A stretch of DNA of 64,000 nt from CAVZTX01 sp963778375 (GTDB lineage Bacteria > Chloroflexota > Ktedonobacteria > Ktedonobacterales > Ktedonobacteraceae). Both the position numbers and the translations under genes were made by a program. The notes under the pieces were generated by a model that made no database searches, was not told the DNA's origin, and saw only the letters and a list, made by a program, of their open reading frames with translations. The stretch is from the NCBI GenBank assembly GCA_963778375.1, contig CAVZTX010000025.1, positions 1-64,000 on the forward strand. The letters are read 5' to 3'. Of the stretch, positions 1 through 9,010 are shown piece after piece; the stretch's first letter is position 1, and every line of letters begins with the position of its first letter.

Positions 1-1887
1 TTCCTGTATTGTTTGTCATATTGTTCTTTGGATAGAGAAGATGAAGCGAATAATTTCTTAAAGTTAAACAAGTGGATATAACCGTCATCTGGCTGAGAGT
101 AATAACGAGAGGAAAGGGTATCTCGTTCGTTCTTCAGTTGTAGTATTTCAACTTCGATATCTTGCCCCAAGTTTATGGTAAAGCTCCTGCCTTTTTACCT
201 CGTTGGTATCCTCATCTACACCAATAAAGTTATGAGCATGTCCTTGCGGATCAAACTCATAGACCTGACTTTTCTTCAGTTCCAATAAACCAGGGAAAGA
301 ACCACCTACCGGTGCATCCCCATATAACAAAAAATCTCACAAAACTTGGGTACCATATTTTTCTCGTTTGCCTCAGTGATTTTTTTTGCTATGGTAGCCT
401 TTGGATATTGTTTCGTTTCATTTGCTACGAGTAGTTCTAACCGTTTTTCTATTGGCGTTGGTAAATCAAAAGGGAATTGATATTCTAGCTTGCTTGGGTC
501 AAGAAGTACAGGTTTGTGCATGGTGCTCCCAGGAGCGTAGATAGTATTGAACAGGTAATCTTGTACCCGTTGGTCTGAATAATCAGGATTAAAATTTCTA
601 TGAAACCCTATTTGAACCAACTCTATTTCACTCCACATATCAGAGTTAAGTATGGCTGATGATCCAGGTTTTAAACCAAGACTCTTATTAATGGTTTTAG
701 AATATATTAACGCTAAATCATTCAGACGAGCTGCATCATTGAGCCATTCCTGATAAAGTTGTTGATCTGAAGGTTTTTCCCAGTCCCATTCTTTATATTC
801 TTCATATGCTAGCTCCATTCTCATTTGTGGTCTTTATTCTCCTGGTTGTCGTTGTCGTTCTACCTGAAACTCTTTTACCAGTTCTTCGGCATCTGTGGCA
901 CTACCCCGAAATATCACGAGATTTGCCGCATTGCGTGTTGCCGCTTTATTCTTTGTATTTAATTGATCCCTATTTTGATGTGCAATTGTTAACCCAATAC
1001 CGTATTTTCGAGCCTCTTCCAGAAGCGTTGCGAAATCTTCAGTTGCAAAGCGTTGGAACTCATCTGCATAGATATTGAAGATGTTTTTTGTTTTTATTCG
1101 TGCTGGAGCAGCAGCGAGGAAAGCGGCAATAAAAAGTGAGCCGATGAGATTGGTCACAGAGGAAAGATGAAGGCTATCCAGTTTCACCAGGACAATCTTA
1201 CTCTCATCCATCAGTGCCCGAAAATCAATGGTTGATTGCTCTTGCCCGACAATCGGACGGCTCACAGATTGCAAAAACTCACCAACCCGCCGTAATATCG
1301 CCTGCTCGCTCAAAAGCCTGCTCAGTTGGGTTTTTCTGCTCGTACTCTTTCCAGAAGAGCAATACATCACTGTCAGTGACATTGGCAACCAATTGTTGAC
1401 GAAACTGCTTATCAGTTAATAGCAATGGTATTTCTGCCATTGTAAAGTTAGGATTAGCCACAAGCGTATAGGTACATTTTCGCAAGTAATCAAGGATTAA
1501 CGGAGTCTCGTGCGTCACACCTAACAGCTTTTCAAACACATGCAGCACGCGATCAACCACTTCTTGCACACAAGAGATTGTTGGGTCAGCACAGGCAAAG
1601 AGATTTAAGCCGAAAGGAAAGTGAAAATCCCGAATATCAAGTAGGATCACATCTTTTTCCCGCTTTGCGTCAAGACGAGCAATCACATGATCTATTAATT
1701 CTCCATGCGGATCAAGGACACAGACACCCAAACCTTGCTTAATATCTTGAACAATGAGGTTTTCAATCAGTCCTGATTTTCCTGTTCCTTGCCGACCAAT
1801 GAAATATAGGCCTTGCGGACGTGCTGTTTTGTTTATTTGGACAGGTTGTAATGTTGTGGTATCAGTTCCGATAATTGAGAAGGTCAT
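1..1887 (-). pseudogene. Decayed TraD/VirD4-like conjugation ATPase
   Basis: Reading leftwards from an ATG at 1887, the protein has a Walker A loop (GRQGTGKSGLIE, residues ~32-43) and a Walker B-like VCVLDPHGEL, as in DNA-pumping ATPases of the TraD/VirD4/DUF87 type, which load DNA into a conjugation channel. A later segment holds the second conserved block (NIYADEFQRFATEDFATLLEEAR, here split as IYADEFQRF and FATLLEEARKYG) and TIAHQNRDQL. The frame is broken at about 1,290-1,330, by an in-frame TAA at 834-836, again near 306-330 and near 162-175; coding-like translation then continues off the window edge. All pieces run in order, so this is one decayed gene of at least 620 codons, not several genes. 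It marks a conjugative or mobilisable element. The family call is firm for the ATPase part; the exact subfamily is not. Confidence 0.75.
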
Positions 1888-1971
1888 GCAGCACCGCCTT
1901 GATGACTGCTAGAGGTTACAAGTAGTTAGAACAATTGTAGCATGAAAATAAGCAGAAGGGCAAAAGGGGAG

Positions 1972-2170
1972 TTACTTCAGTTCAGAGTCATCTAGGTTAT
2001 CAGTTCTCGGTTTTTCAAGAAATTTCTCAAAATCCACTTTCTTCACCAAATATGCTCCGCCCAACTTTATAAGCATTAACTGTTTTTTCCGTATCCAGAC
2101 ACGCACAGTTTCGGTTGTGACGTGCATCTGTCTTTGCAATATCCTCAAGAGTCAGGAAATCATCATTCAT
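1972..2170 (-). pseudogene. Excisionase-family HTH protein, frameshifted
   Basis: A small gene too short for easy detection. From ATG 2168-2170 it reads MNDDFLTLEDIAK, and after skipping one extra base at about 2131 it goes on as QMHVTTETVRVWIRKKQ and then KLGGAYLVKKVDFEKFLE, ending with TAA at 1972-1974. This is the standard winged-helix pattern of the excisionase/MerR-like HTH_17 family (LT..eiA..l.v...TVr.WI..g.l.a.k.Gg...v...d...fl), about 65 residues as expected. Such proteins act as recombination directionality factors or small regulators on mobile elements, which fits the serine recombinase 2 kb away. The single-base insertion should prevent a full-length product. Family confidence is good; role as excisionase is inference. 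Confidence 0.65.
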
Positions 2171-2348
2171 TCCGCACCCATGCTTTTTCCTGGCATTATA
2201 ACACGTTACTCAAGAATTTTTGTCGAGAAGCACAGTATATTCTAGTATTATTTCCAGAGTGTTACAGTATTTAGCTTGATTTCACAGCCTATTCCAGTGT
2301 ATACTTGCATAGAAATATTTTTACCACTACTAGCGAAAGGGGAAGCCA

Positions 2349-2969
2349 GTGCAATCACGCCAGTCCTACCAATACAACCCCGTACCTCTTCGTACCAACA
2401 GAACCGTAACGCAATCTCCTGAAGAAGATGATCCGTCCATGTATCCGCAGCGTCAGCCAAGTAGCGCGATCCGCTACACAGATACCCAAGGCAATCAAGT
2501 CATCCAGCAGGGAAAGAAGCGGATTGTCATTCACAACGAACCCCCACCAAAGCGAAACATCCATTGGTCACTTATTTTAGGTATTGGGATGGTCTTCATG
2601 CTTGTGCTTGGAGTTGGGGGAATATGGCTTTCAAACTGGTGGACAAACCATCAGTTAGACGTAACCTATGGAATGCCGAGAACCTACCAGACAGATGCGG
2701 TTGTAGGACATGGGGACTCAGCAGCCAATCCCTCTCATTTTATTTTCCTCAACCTCAACGGACATGTAGAGATTATTGAACTTCCAGCAGGGGATGCCAG
2801 CAAAGCCAAAATCTATGTAGGCCCAACGCTGTTTACTGACAATGCCGCGCTTGTCCCAGTCACAGGAGAATTTAAAAACGTCAACGGCACAGAAGAGATG
2901 CTGGTGCATATTCAGGATCAAACCATCATCTATGTGTCTGATGGGACAAAGTTTATCCCAAAGCAGTAG
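2349..2969 (+). CDS. Hypothetical single-pass membrane protein of the mobile element
   Basis: 206 residues starting at GTG 2349, chosen because AAAGGGGAAG lies just upstream at about 2337-2346. The first ~70 residues are polar and proline/glutamine-rich (cytoplasmic), followed by a transmembrane segment at about 73-96 (LILGIGMVFMLVLGVGGIWL) and an outer domain of ~110 residues that looks like a small beta-rich fold (FIFLNLNGHVEIIELPAGD). The stop codon at 2967-2969 overlaps the ribosome-binding site of the next reading frame (ATG 2978), so the two form an operon. I do not recognise a named family. Its position between conjugation-type genes suggests a surface or channel-associated protein of the element; that is inference. 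Confidence 0.7.
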   Translation: MQSRQSYQYNPVPLRTNRTVTQSPEEDDPSMYPQRQPSSAIRYTDTQGNQVIQQGKKRIVIHNEPPPKRNIHWSLILGIGMVFMLVLGVGGIWLSNWWTNHQLDVTYGMPRTYQTDAVVGHGDSAANPSHFIFLNLNGHVEIIELPAGDASKAKIYVGPTLFTDNAALVPVTGEFKNVNGTEEMLVHIQDQTIIYVSDGTKFIPKQ

Positions 2970-2977
2970 GAGAGCGT

Positions 2978-3796
2978 ATGCAGACCGTTGATGAACCGAT
3001 TGAGACAATCCATGTCTATTATGAGAGGGAGAAAGAAAAAAGCCCTTTGTCTTTCTTCCGTTATTTGCTGCGTTGGTATGTCTTGCCGCAATTGTGGGAG
3101 TGACGATCTATTCAGCCCTCAATCCTACATATGAGCAGGAAACGCTTACCCTTCCGGCGACAATTCTTACCACTGCAAACATTCAGCGCAACAGAACCGA
3201 TTATCCCAACCGGAGTGAAAACCTATCCGGCAACCACAGCACACGGAATACTGACACTTACCAACGGTTCAGTTATCACCGAGCAATTACCAGCAGGCAT
3301 GATCTTTAGCGGAAAGAAGAGTGAAGTGGAAACTGATGAAGCGGTGACAGTCCCGCCAGGAAATGCAGAAGGGTATGGAGTCGCAACAGTTTCAGCCCAT
3401 GCAGTCAGGAGCGGAAGCCAGGGAAATATCAAACCCTTCACATTAATCAGGTCTATGGCACATCTCTTTTTATCCGCAATCCTCACTGCTTTCAGAGGTG
3501 GCAATGATGCGTATGCAGTCAAGGTTATCACTTCCCAGGATAAACAGACTGCGCTCGATGCTGCAAAGGTATCTGTGACAACGCAGATGCCCGTATACAA
3601 GCGATTTTAGCTAAACCATGTAGAGAGTCAGTTTCATGGAGTCAAGACAGTACAACTTACCTCACTCTGTCAATTTGTCGCCTATCCACATGTACCAGGA
3701 AACATTCTTTCTGTTCGCTTGGTAGGGAAACAGTCTCATTGTAGAAGTTGTGTTCGTAGCGCGACCAAAACCGATGAAAAGAGGCTAGAAAATTAG
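2978..3796 (+). pseudogene. Baseplate-J-like domain membrane protein, multiply frameshifted
   Basis: Starts at ATG 2978 with AGGAG 5 bases upstream. Pieces in three frames assemble into one protein: a cytoplasmic N-terminus, a transmembrane helix (LFAALVCLAAIVGVTIYSAL near 3061-3120), then an outer domain with GILTLTNGSVITEQLPAG, SAHAVRSGSQGNI and FRGGNDAYAVKVITSQD, and a tail with AYPHVPGNILSVRLVG near 3671-3730. Frame changes are needed near 3055, 3170, 3588 and 3671. The outer domain follows the same order of motifs (G-x-LTxxN, VPAGT, GNI, F-x-GGxDA, D) as the host proteins at 9.0-16.0 kb of this window, so it is a divergent member of that family. Decay is clear. Function is unknown; in the family the domain lies outside the membrane. 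Confidence 0.65.
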
Positions 3797-4142
3797 CAAA
3801 ATTGCGGGTATACTTAGAGGTAACAACCAAAAGAAAAGCGGGGCGCATTGGTGTTGGTAGCACTCAATACGTCCCTCCCGTTCACAAGAGTTGGCTTGGA
3901 GCGATTAGCTCTATTTTACCACAAAATAGGCTCAATTTCACCCTCATGTCCAACTCTTGCAACAAGTAAAGGAGTTGGACTTTGCTTACCTCAGAGTATC
4001 CCGATCACGTCTATTGTGCTGTCTACCAAAGCAGCACCACACCCCCCTAGTGTTCTGTCTAGTCAAGACTTACCACCGTTACATATTGAGCGCGTATGCC
4101 GTGCGTTAGTTGACCTTGCATTAGAAATACAGGAGTTAGAAC
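3797..4142. other. Region without a convincing gene, upstream of recombinase
   Basis: About 350 bases between the broken membrane protein gene and the recombinase. A plus-strand frame open from 3848 includes a helix-like stretch near 4070-4140 (LHIERVCRALVDLALEIQEL) that could be the end of a small gene preceding the recombinase, but its beginning looks non-coding and its 3' end runs out of frame into the recombinase gene. The only clear signal is the recombinase ribosome-binding site AGGAG at 4131-4135. Confidence 0.4.
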
Positions 4143-6150
4143 ATGAACAAATTTCAAGCCAAACACAACAAGAACCAGCAGGTATGGACACCGCGAGAAC
4201 TTCCAATCACAGAGGTATTAGCTCTCTACGCCCGCCAGTCAACAAAAAATCAGGTAATCAAATTCATTCAGTCAGGCGAGATGCAAACAGATGATCTAGT
4301 CGCATTCGCGAAACGTCTTGGATGGCGTGAAGACCTGATTATTCTCTTCATTGAGAACAGACGGGAAGATGGAACAATTAAAAACGCATCGGGAAGACTA
4401 CGAATAGATCAGCGTGAAGGATTGCAAGCCCTGGTTGAGCAGATAGAGAAAGGTGTTATCAAAGCCGTGCTTGTGTTTCTGGAAGACCGCTTATTCCGTG
4501 ACGAAACGCAAATCCAGGTCAATGTGTTTATTGAAATCTGCAAAAAACACGACGTGATAATTATCACTCCCCACATGACCTATGATTTTAGCAATCCTTT
4601 TCACGTCAAGCAGTTTCGTTGGCGTTGTGAGGAAGCAGCAGACTTTTTACGAGACTACATACAAATCCGCATGGGGGGAGCTGCACGCAGAGTAGCGGAA
4701 AAGGGATTTTATGACGGACGAAATATCCCACTTGGCTTTATCATCGATAGATGCAAAACCATCATTGTTGAAGGTCAAGGAGTCCCTAACCCCACGTACA
4801 AACGCTATATCGTGTATGAACCACATGCAAGAGTCGTGAGACGCATTTTAGACAGGTATGTGTATCATGGAGGAAACCTCAAGCGGTTATATCGGGAATT
4901 GTGCCAAGAAGCGGTACTTTTCCCCGCATTCCCTGAAAACATGCCCAAAGATGTGATAGGAAACCGTAATCTGAAAGAAGTGCCAGGAGGATACCATCTG
5001 AGTGAGTCAGGGCTGAGGGAAATGCTTATGAATGTTGCGTATATTGGCTGGTGGCGGTATTGCGGAAGCGTGCGAAAGGAAAACCACACAGCCATCGTCC
5101 AGGAGGAAAAATTCTGGTTTGCCTTTAACCGTCTTTCTCCATATATGCCTGATGGAACAGAGAATACACAGCGACCCAACAAACGGGGATATGGCAAGCG
5201 AAATTCGCCAGCACTTTTGAAAGAGTGTATCGATGCAGCAGACCCCTGCCAAGTTGCCTACGCATCAGAGAAATTCGGCGCATGGTACTACGAGATCACG
5301 TATCGTAAACCTCATGTTCTTGTTGGGCGCATTGTAACCGTACAGGTAGCACATCTTGACGAGATGTTCAAAGACAAGCTCATGGAACACTTGCAGCAAA
5401 CAGATAGCTACCAACACTACGCCCACTGGCTTGAGAAGCGAACCAAAGAACGAGCGAGAGCAGGTGTCAGTATAAATAATCAGCTACGGGCAATAAAACG
5501 GGATTGCTTAGGCATCAGAAAGAGCTTGAGAAAGCCAAATTTACATGAGGGTGTCAGAGTAGCCTTAGAAGGTGATCTCGCTGAACTTCTTACACAGGAG
5601 CAAGAGCTTGAGAATAAGAAGATAAAACTAAACGGTCAGCAGGAGGGAACAACTGTTGTCAAACTCTCAGAATATAAAATTCTCATGGAGAAGTTAGCTC
5701 CCTATTGGGACAAACTAACCCTTGAAAAAAGAAAAGCCCTTGTCCACGCTCTGGTAAAGCATGTGACACTTGGAAGCCTAAGTCCTCATTTTCTCCATTT
5801 TACTATTGAGTGGGATAACCCTTTGTGGGGGATAGATGAGTGTTTGATATGGAGAACACAAGGAACAGCGCCAGAATGGAGCGAGGAAGAACAGGACATT
5901 ATGCGTTTGCATTGGGCAACAACAAAGCGAGATGCAGTTGATGCAGCTTCTGCCTCAACGCAGTTGGACGAGTATGCAAATTATGGCGCAAGACTTACAC
6001 CTCAAGCGAACGGTGAAATCAAAAGCAAACGGCATACCATTTATGCTGTCTCTTTTAGACTGGCAGCTTATTCAAGAAAGGGGAATTGCGCTTGAGTCAC
6101 TATCTACTGCTATTGTCCCTATGTGGGGAAAGCCGCGTGAGCCGCAATGA
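4143..6150 (+). pseudogene. Large serine recombinase with late frameshift
   Basis: ATG 4143 has AGGAG 7 bases upstream. Residues ~20-170 are a resolvase-type catalytic domain: YARQS (catalytic Ser), VLVFLEDRLFRDE (the usual ..sRl.Rd motif) and a second conserved block. A recombinase domain follows (GFYDGRNIPLGFIID, then a helix-rich DNA-binding part), with a long coiled-coil-like region near residues 440-500. The frame in use from the ATG ends at 6095, but from about 5,931 the neighbouring frame gives QLLPQRSWTSMQIMAQDL, which completes an upstream WSEEEQDIMRLHW into a Myb/SANT-like helix set. So a single-base slip near 5,931 changed the C-terminus. The repaired frame runs into rtcB sequence and stops at 6150. 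This enzyme most likely inserted the element into rtcB. With only the last ~50 residues altered, partial activity cannot be excluded. Confidence 0.8.
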
Positions 6151-6869
6151 ATAGTTATGACAATTTGACCGTGCTGGTCTATACCCAGAGCGTGAGCCGT
6201 CTCTACATCATAGATATGATCTACCGCCTGCACTTCGCAGAAATGATTCCCCGACCCGAGGCTGCCAAGTTGCTTCAAGCCGCGCTGTACCGCCGTATTC
6301 GACACGGCATCAGGATTTGCACCGATCAGGCATCCCTGCTCTTCGGTCACCTCCAGGTCATCGGGAAAACCATACCCCTCTTCGACGGCCCATGCAGAGC
6401 CACGCGTCATTACGGAACGCATTTCAGCAGCACTCAACTGGCGCATTCCTGCACCACCAACACCGGATGGCAGGTTGTTAAACAGTTCATCAGCAAGCTT
6501 ATCAACCTTCCCACGTACCTGCTCTCGTAACAGGTCGGTAGCAATTAAACGCACACCACAGTTGATATCAAATCCTATTCCACCTGGAGATACCACTCCC
6601 GACTCGGCATGCGTTGCCGCCACACCTCCTACAGGAAACCCATACCCCCAGTGAATATCAGGCATCGCCAATGAATGGCCCACAATCCCCGGCAATGTCG
6701 CCACATTCGCCACCTGCTGTAATGAGTTATCGCCAATAATCTGCTCAATCAGTTCGTCATCAGCATACACCATTCCCGACACACGCATCTCCGAATTATA
6801 GCTGCGTGGAATACGCCAACGATTCGGATCCACACGCTCCAAAGGAATCTTCCCCTCAGACTTAGCCAT
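6072..6869 (-). pseudogene. rtcB: RNA ligase RtcB, 5' fragment cut by the element
   Basis: The N-terminal ~247 residues are a clear RtcB: MPDIHWGYGFPVGGVA, GGIGFDINCGVRL (Asp and Cys metal ligands), LGSGNHFCEV and IHCGSRGF. RtcB joins 2',3'-cyclic phosphate or 3'-phosphate RNA ends to 5'-OH ends using GTP. The family is 400-480 residues long; here translation leaves the family sequence after GSRGF and stops 18 codons later in element-derived DNA. The lost part carries the GPAHGAGR-type region with the histidine that is guanylylated, so the product should be inactive. The start at 6869 has a strong GGAGGAG 5 bases upstream. The activator gene archease lies 100 bases upstream in the same direction, as usual for this pair. 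Confidence 0.9.
6120..6135. other. Element/chromosome junction (att site) inside rtcB
   Basis: On the minus strand rtcB reads normally through the motif IHCGSRGF (codon for F at 6129-6131) and then diverges, where family members continue with G-H-Q. The recombinase gene ends within 50 bases of this point. The break therefore marks where the element joins the chromosome. The exact crossover dinucleotide cannot be fixed without the other end of the element. Confidence 0.6.
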
Positions 6870-6898
6870 AACGCTCCTCCTGATTTATACACTTGACC

Positions 6899-6920
6899 CG
6901 TAGGGGCCGATTCATCGGCC
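6899..6920. repeat. Short intergenic palindrome, GTAGGGGCCGAT type
   Basis: CGTAGGGGCCGATTCATCGG followed by CC contains the inverted pair GGCCGAT/ATCGGCC with a two-base loop (TC). A close relative lies at 19763-19804. It sits between the archease and rtcB genes. Confidence 0.55.
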
Positions 6921-6968
6921 TCTCTCGTCAACCACTAGATATCAAAGATGATACGGGCCTTATACCCA

Positions 6969-7361
6969 TTACCGCTCGGTTCCACAGCTCGCTTCATGCC
7001 AGGTGACAGCTTTGATAGCGCTGCTCAATGCATGTCGCTGCGCATCGTAAGCTTCACCTGAAGCCCACCCCTTCAGGTATGTCTCTGTAAGACCTTCAAT
7101 TTCAAACGTGCGAAAGAGGATATATTCAGTATCGAACAGGAAAATGAACTCATTTAGCCATGCTATCAGTAGCGACACAAGATCGTGACCTTCCACCTCA
7201 ATTTCTCGCCTGATCAGCACACGTACCTGTTCAGGAGGCACCATCAGACTTTCCATGCCTTCCGCTGCATGGATAAACAGTTCTGACAACGTGCTTCCAT
7301 AGGCATGCAACCCAACATCGGCTGTATGCTCGAATACTTCGTACGGTTTTTGGGACATCAT
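6969..7361 (-). CDS. Archease, RtcB activator
   Basis: 130 residues from the ATG at 7361 (paired ATGs, with GGAAG just upstream; an upstream TTG frame at 7394 contains its own Shine-Dalgarno and is less likely). The start FEHTADVGLHAYGSTLSELF is the archease signature, with the conserved Asp for calcium binding, and the end IKAVTWHE matches the C-terminal strand KAVTyHe. Archease speeds up guanylylation of RtcB and lets it turn over. Its usual partner rtcB is the next gene downstream but is destroyed by the element, so this archease is probably an orphan. Length is normal for the family. Confidence 0.88.
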   Translation of the reverse strand: MMSQKPYEVFEHTADVGLHAYGSTLSELFIHAAEGMESLMVPPEQVRVLIRREIEVEGHDLVSLLIAWLNEFIFLFDTEYILFRTFEIEGLTETYLKGWASGEAYDAQRHALSSAIKAVTWHEASCGTER

Positions 7362-7456
7362 CAAACTTCCATCAGAAAGTAGTTCCCTCCTCAAAGAGGA
7401 TTTCTCTACTTCACTTCTCGGGTATAGCTGTCATGATAGAACATAGGCCTTCCTTG

Positions 7457-8866
7457 CTACCCATTGCTCCTCGTATGCGCCCAAAACTCCAGCAAGTCAC
7501 TTTTCGTTACAATACCTTCCAGCATCCCCGAACTCATGACCGCCACCGCTGACTGTCCACTACTAAAGAGTGTGTAGGCTTCTTGAGCAAGCGCATCGGC
7601 CTCCAATTGTGGAAATGGTGGCCCCTGCAAATCACCTACAACCATTGAAGCCAATCGTTCACCACTTGCAAGGTGGCGCAGCAGGAGATTTTCAGTCAAA
7701 CTGCCAACCATACGATCACCATCCATGACAGGCGTCTGACTGATACCATAACGCCGCAGTAATTCAACCGCGTCGGCAATAGAATCGGTTGGAGCCACAC
7801 TCACCACCAGGGGCATCGTTCGGGAATGAGTGCGACGATAGGTCAGAACATCACGCAATGTCGGCTCGGCAGTTTCCGCCTGCACCAGCATATTGTTCTC
7901 ACGCATCCATGTATCATTGAACTGCTTGCTGAGATAGCCACGTCCAGTGTCCGGCAGCAGAACAACCACAACATCGTTGGCTGTCAGGCGGCGTGCATAT
8001 ACCAGCGCTGCTCCCAGCGCGGTACCAGATGAGCCTCCCGTAAGAATTCCCTCTTCACGCGCTAGCCTTCGCGCCCAGTAGAACGAAGTACGATCATCAA
8101 CACGGATGACTTCATCCACCACGCTCTGATCATAGTTATGAGGGAAAAGCTCCATCCCGATACCCTCAACCTTATATGGCTTGGGAGTATCACCAGAGTA
8201 GACAGAACCAGGCGGATCGGCCCCAATGATCTTTACATTGGCATTCTGCTCTTTTAGGAAGCGTCCGGTACCGGAAATAGTGCCGCCGGTACCAATCCCC
8301 GCCACAAACGCACTAATCCTCCCGGCAGTATCGCGCCAGATTTCTGGGCCGGTAGTTGCATAGTGAGTCGCGGGATTCGCTGGGTTGGCATATTGATCTG
8401 GGCAATAAGCTCCAGGAATCTCATCTGCGAGTCGGTGAGCCACATTCTTATAATGCTCCGGTGAATCATGTGTGACGCTACTGGGGCAAATCACGACTTC
8501 AGCACCATAGGCACGCAAGAGGCTGCGCTTCTCCTCACTCACCTTATCTGTCATCACAAAGATACAGTGGTACCCCTTTATAGCAGCCGCAATTGCGAGT
8601 CCATGTCCGGTATTACCGCTCGTTGGCTCAACAATAGTTCCACCGGGACGTAGTAGCCCCCGTTTCTCACAATACTCGATCATTGCCGGGCCAATGCGAT
8701 CCTTCACACTCCCCCCTGGATTGAACATCTCCATCTTTGCCAGCACCAATGGCGGCACATCGCTAGCAACCCGATTGAGACGCATTAGTGGAGTATTTCC
8801 TATTTCATCAAGCATCGAGTGAACATATCGCATTTCACCCGCTGCGGTTTCCATCTTCTCAGTCAT
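7457..8866 (-). CDS. cbs: Cystathionine beta-synthase with two CBS domains
   Basis: 469 residues. Residues ~15-320 are a fold-type II PLP enzyme: GNTPLMRLNR, NPGGSVKDRIG with the PLP-binding lysine, PTSGNTGHGLA, VAGIGTGGTISGTGRFLK and TGGSSGTALGAAL near the end of the core. Residues ~345-465 hold a CBS pair (SVAPTDSIADAVELLRRYGI and a second SDLLEFW motif). This makes cystathionine from serine and homocysteine; related members use O-acetylserine, and the sequence alone does not separate the two. No haem-binding N-terminus is present, as in other bacterial forms. It stands alone, and the archease gene lies downstream on the same strand. Confidence 0.88.
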   Translation of the reverse strand: MTEKMETAAGEMRYVHSMLDEIGNTPLMRLNRVASDVPPLVLAKMEMFNPGGSVKDRIGPAMIEYCEKRGLLRPGGTIVEPTSGNTGHGLAIAAAIKGYHCIFVMTDKVSEEKRSLLRAYGAEVVICPSSVTHDSPEHYKNVAHRLADEIPGAYCPDQYANPANPATHYATTGPEIWRDTAGRISAFVAGIGTGGTISGTGRFLKEQNANVKIIGADPPGSVYSGDTPKPYKVEGIGMELFPHNYDQSVVDEVIRVDDRTSFYWARRLAREEGILTGGSSGTALGAALVYARRLTANDVVVVLLPDTGRGYLSKQFNDTWMRENNMLVQAETAEPTLRDVLTYRRTHSRTMPLVVSVAPTDSIADAVELLRRYGISQTPVMDGDRMVGSLTENLLLRHLASGERLASMVVGDLQGPPFPQLEADALAQEAYTLFSSGQSAVAVMSSGMLEGIVTKSDLLEFWAHTRSNG

Positions 8867-8940
8867 CTTATATCATCCCTCTTGTATTAGATACTGTTGT
8901 GGTACCAGACTACACTGCCTGCACGGTCTTTGACCGCAAC

Positions 8941-8949
8941 AGTATAGCA
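8941..8949 (-). promoter_or_regulatory. Extended -10 promoter candidate for cbs
   Basis: On the minus strand the bases read TGCTATACT, an extended -10 (TGnTATACT), 75 bases before the cbs start. No good -35 is visible at 17 bases, which is usual for extended -10 promoters. Assigned by pattern only. Confidence 0.4.
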
Positions 8950-9010
8950 CATGAAAGTTCAAGAGCACATGGAGAAACCAACATCGGGGAAAAAGCATTG
9001 CGTGCTATGC

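Noticed and set aside
806..1078. Plus-strand frame of 90 codons
   Set aside because: It is the opposite strand of the TraD-like gene, whose conserved motifs fix the coding strand.
3848..4294. Plus-strand reading frame of 148 codons overlapping the recombinase start
   Set aside because: Most of it has no protein character, and its last 150 bases overlap a clearly coding recombinase in another frame. Only a short helix-like part might be real.
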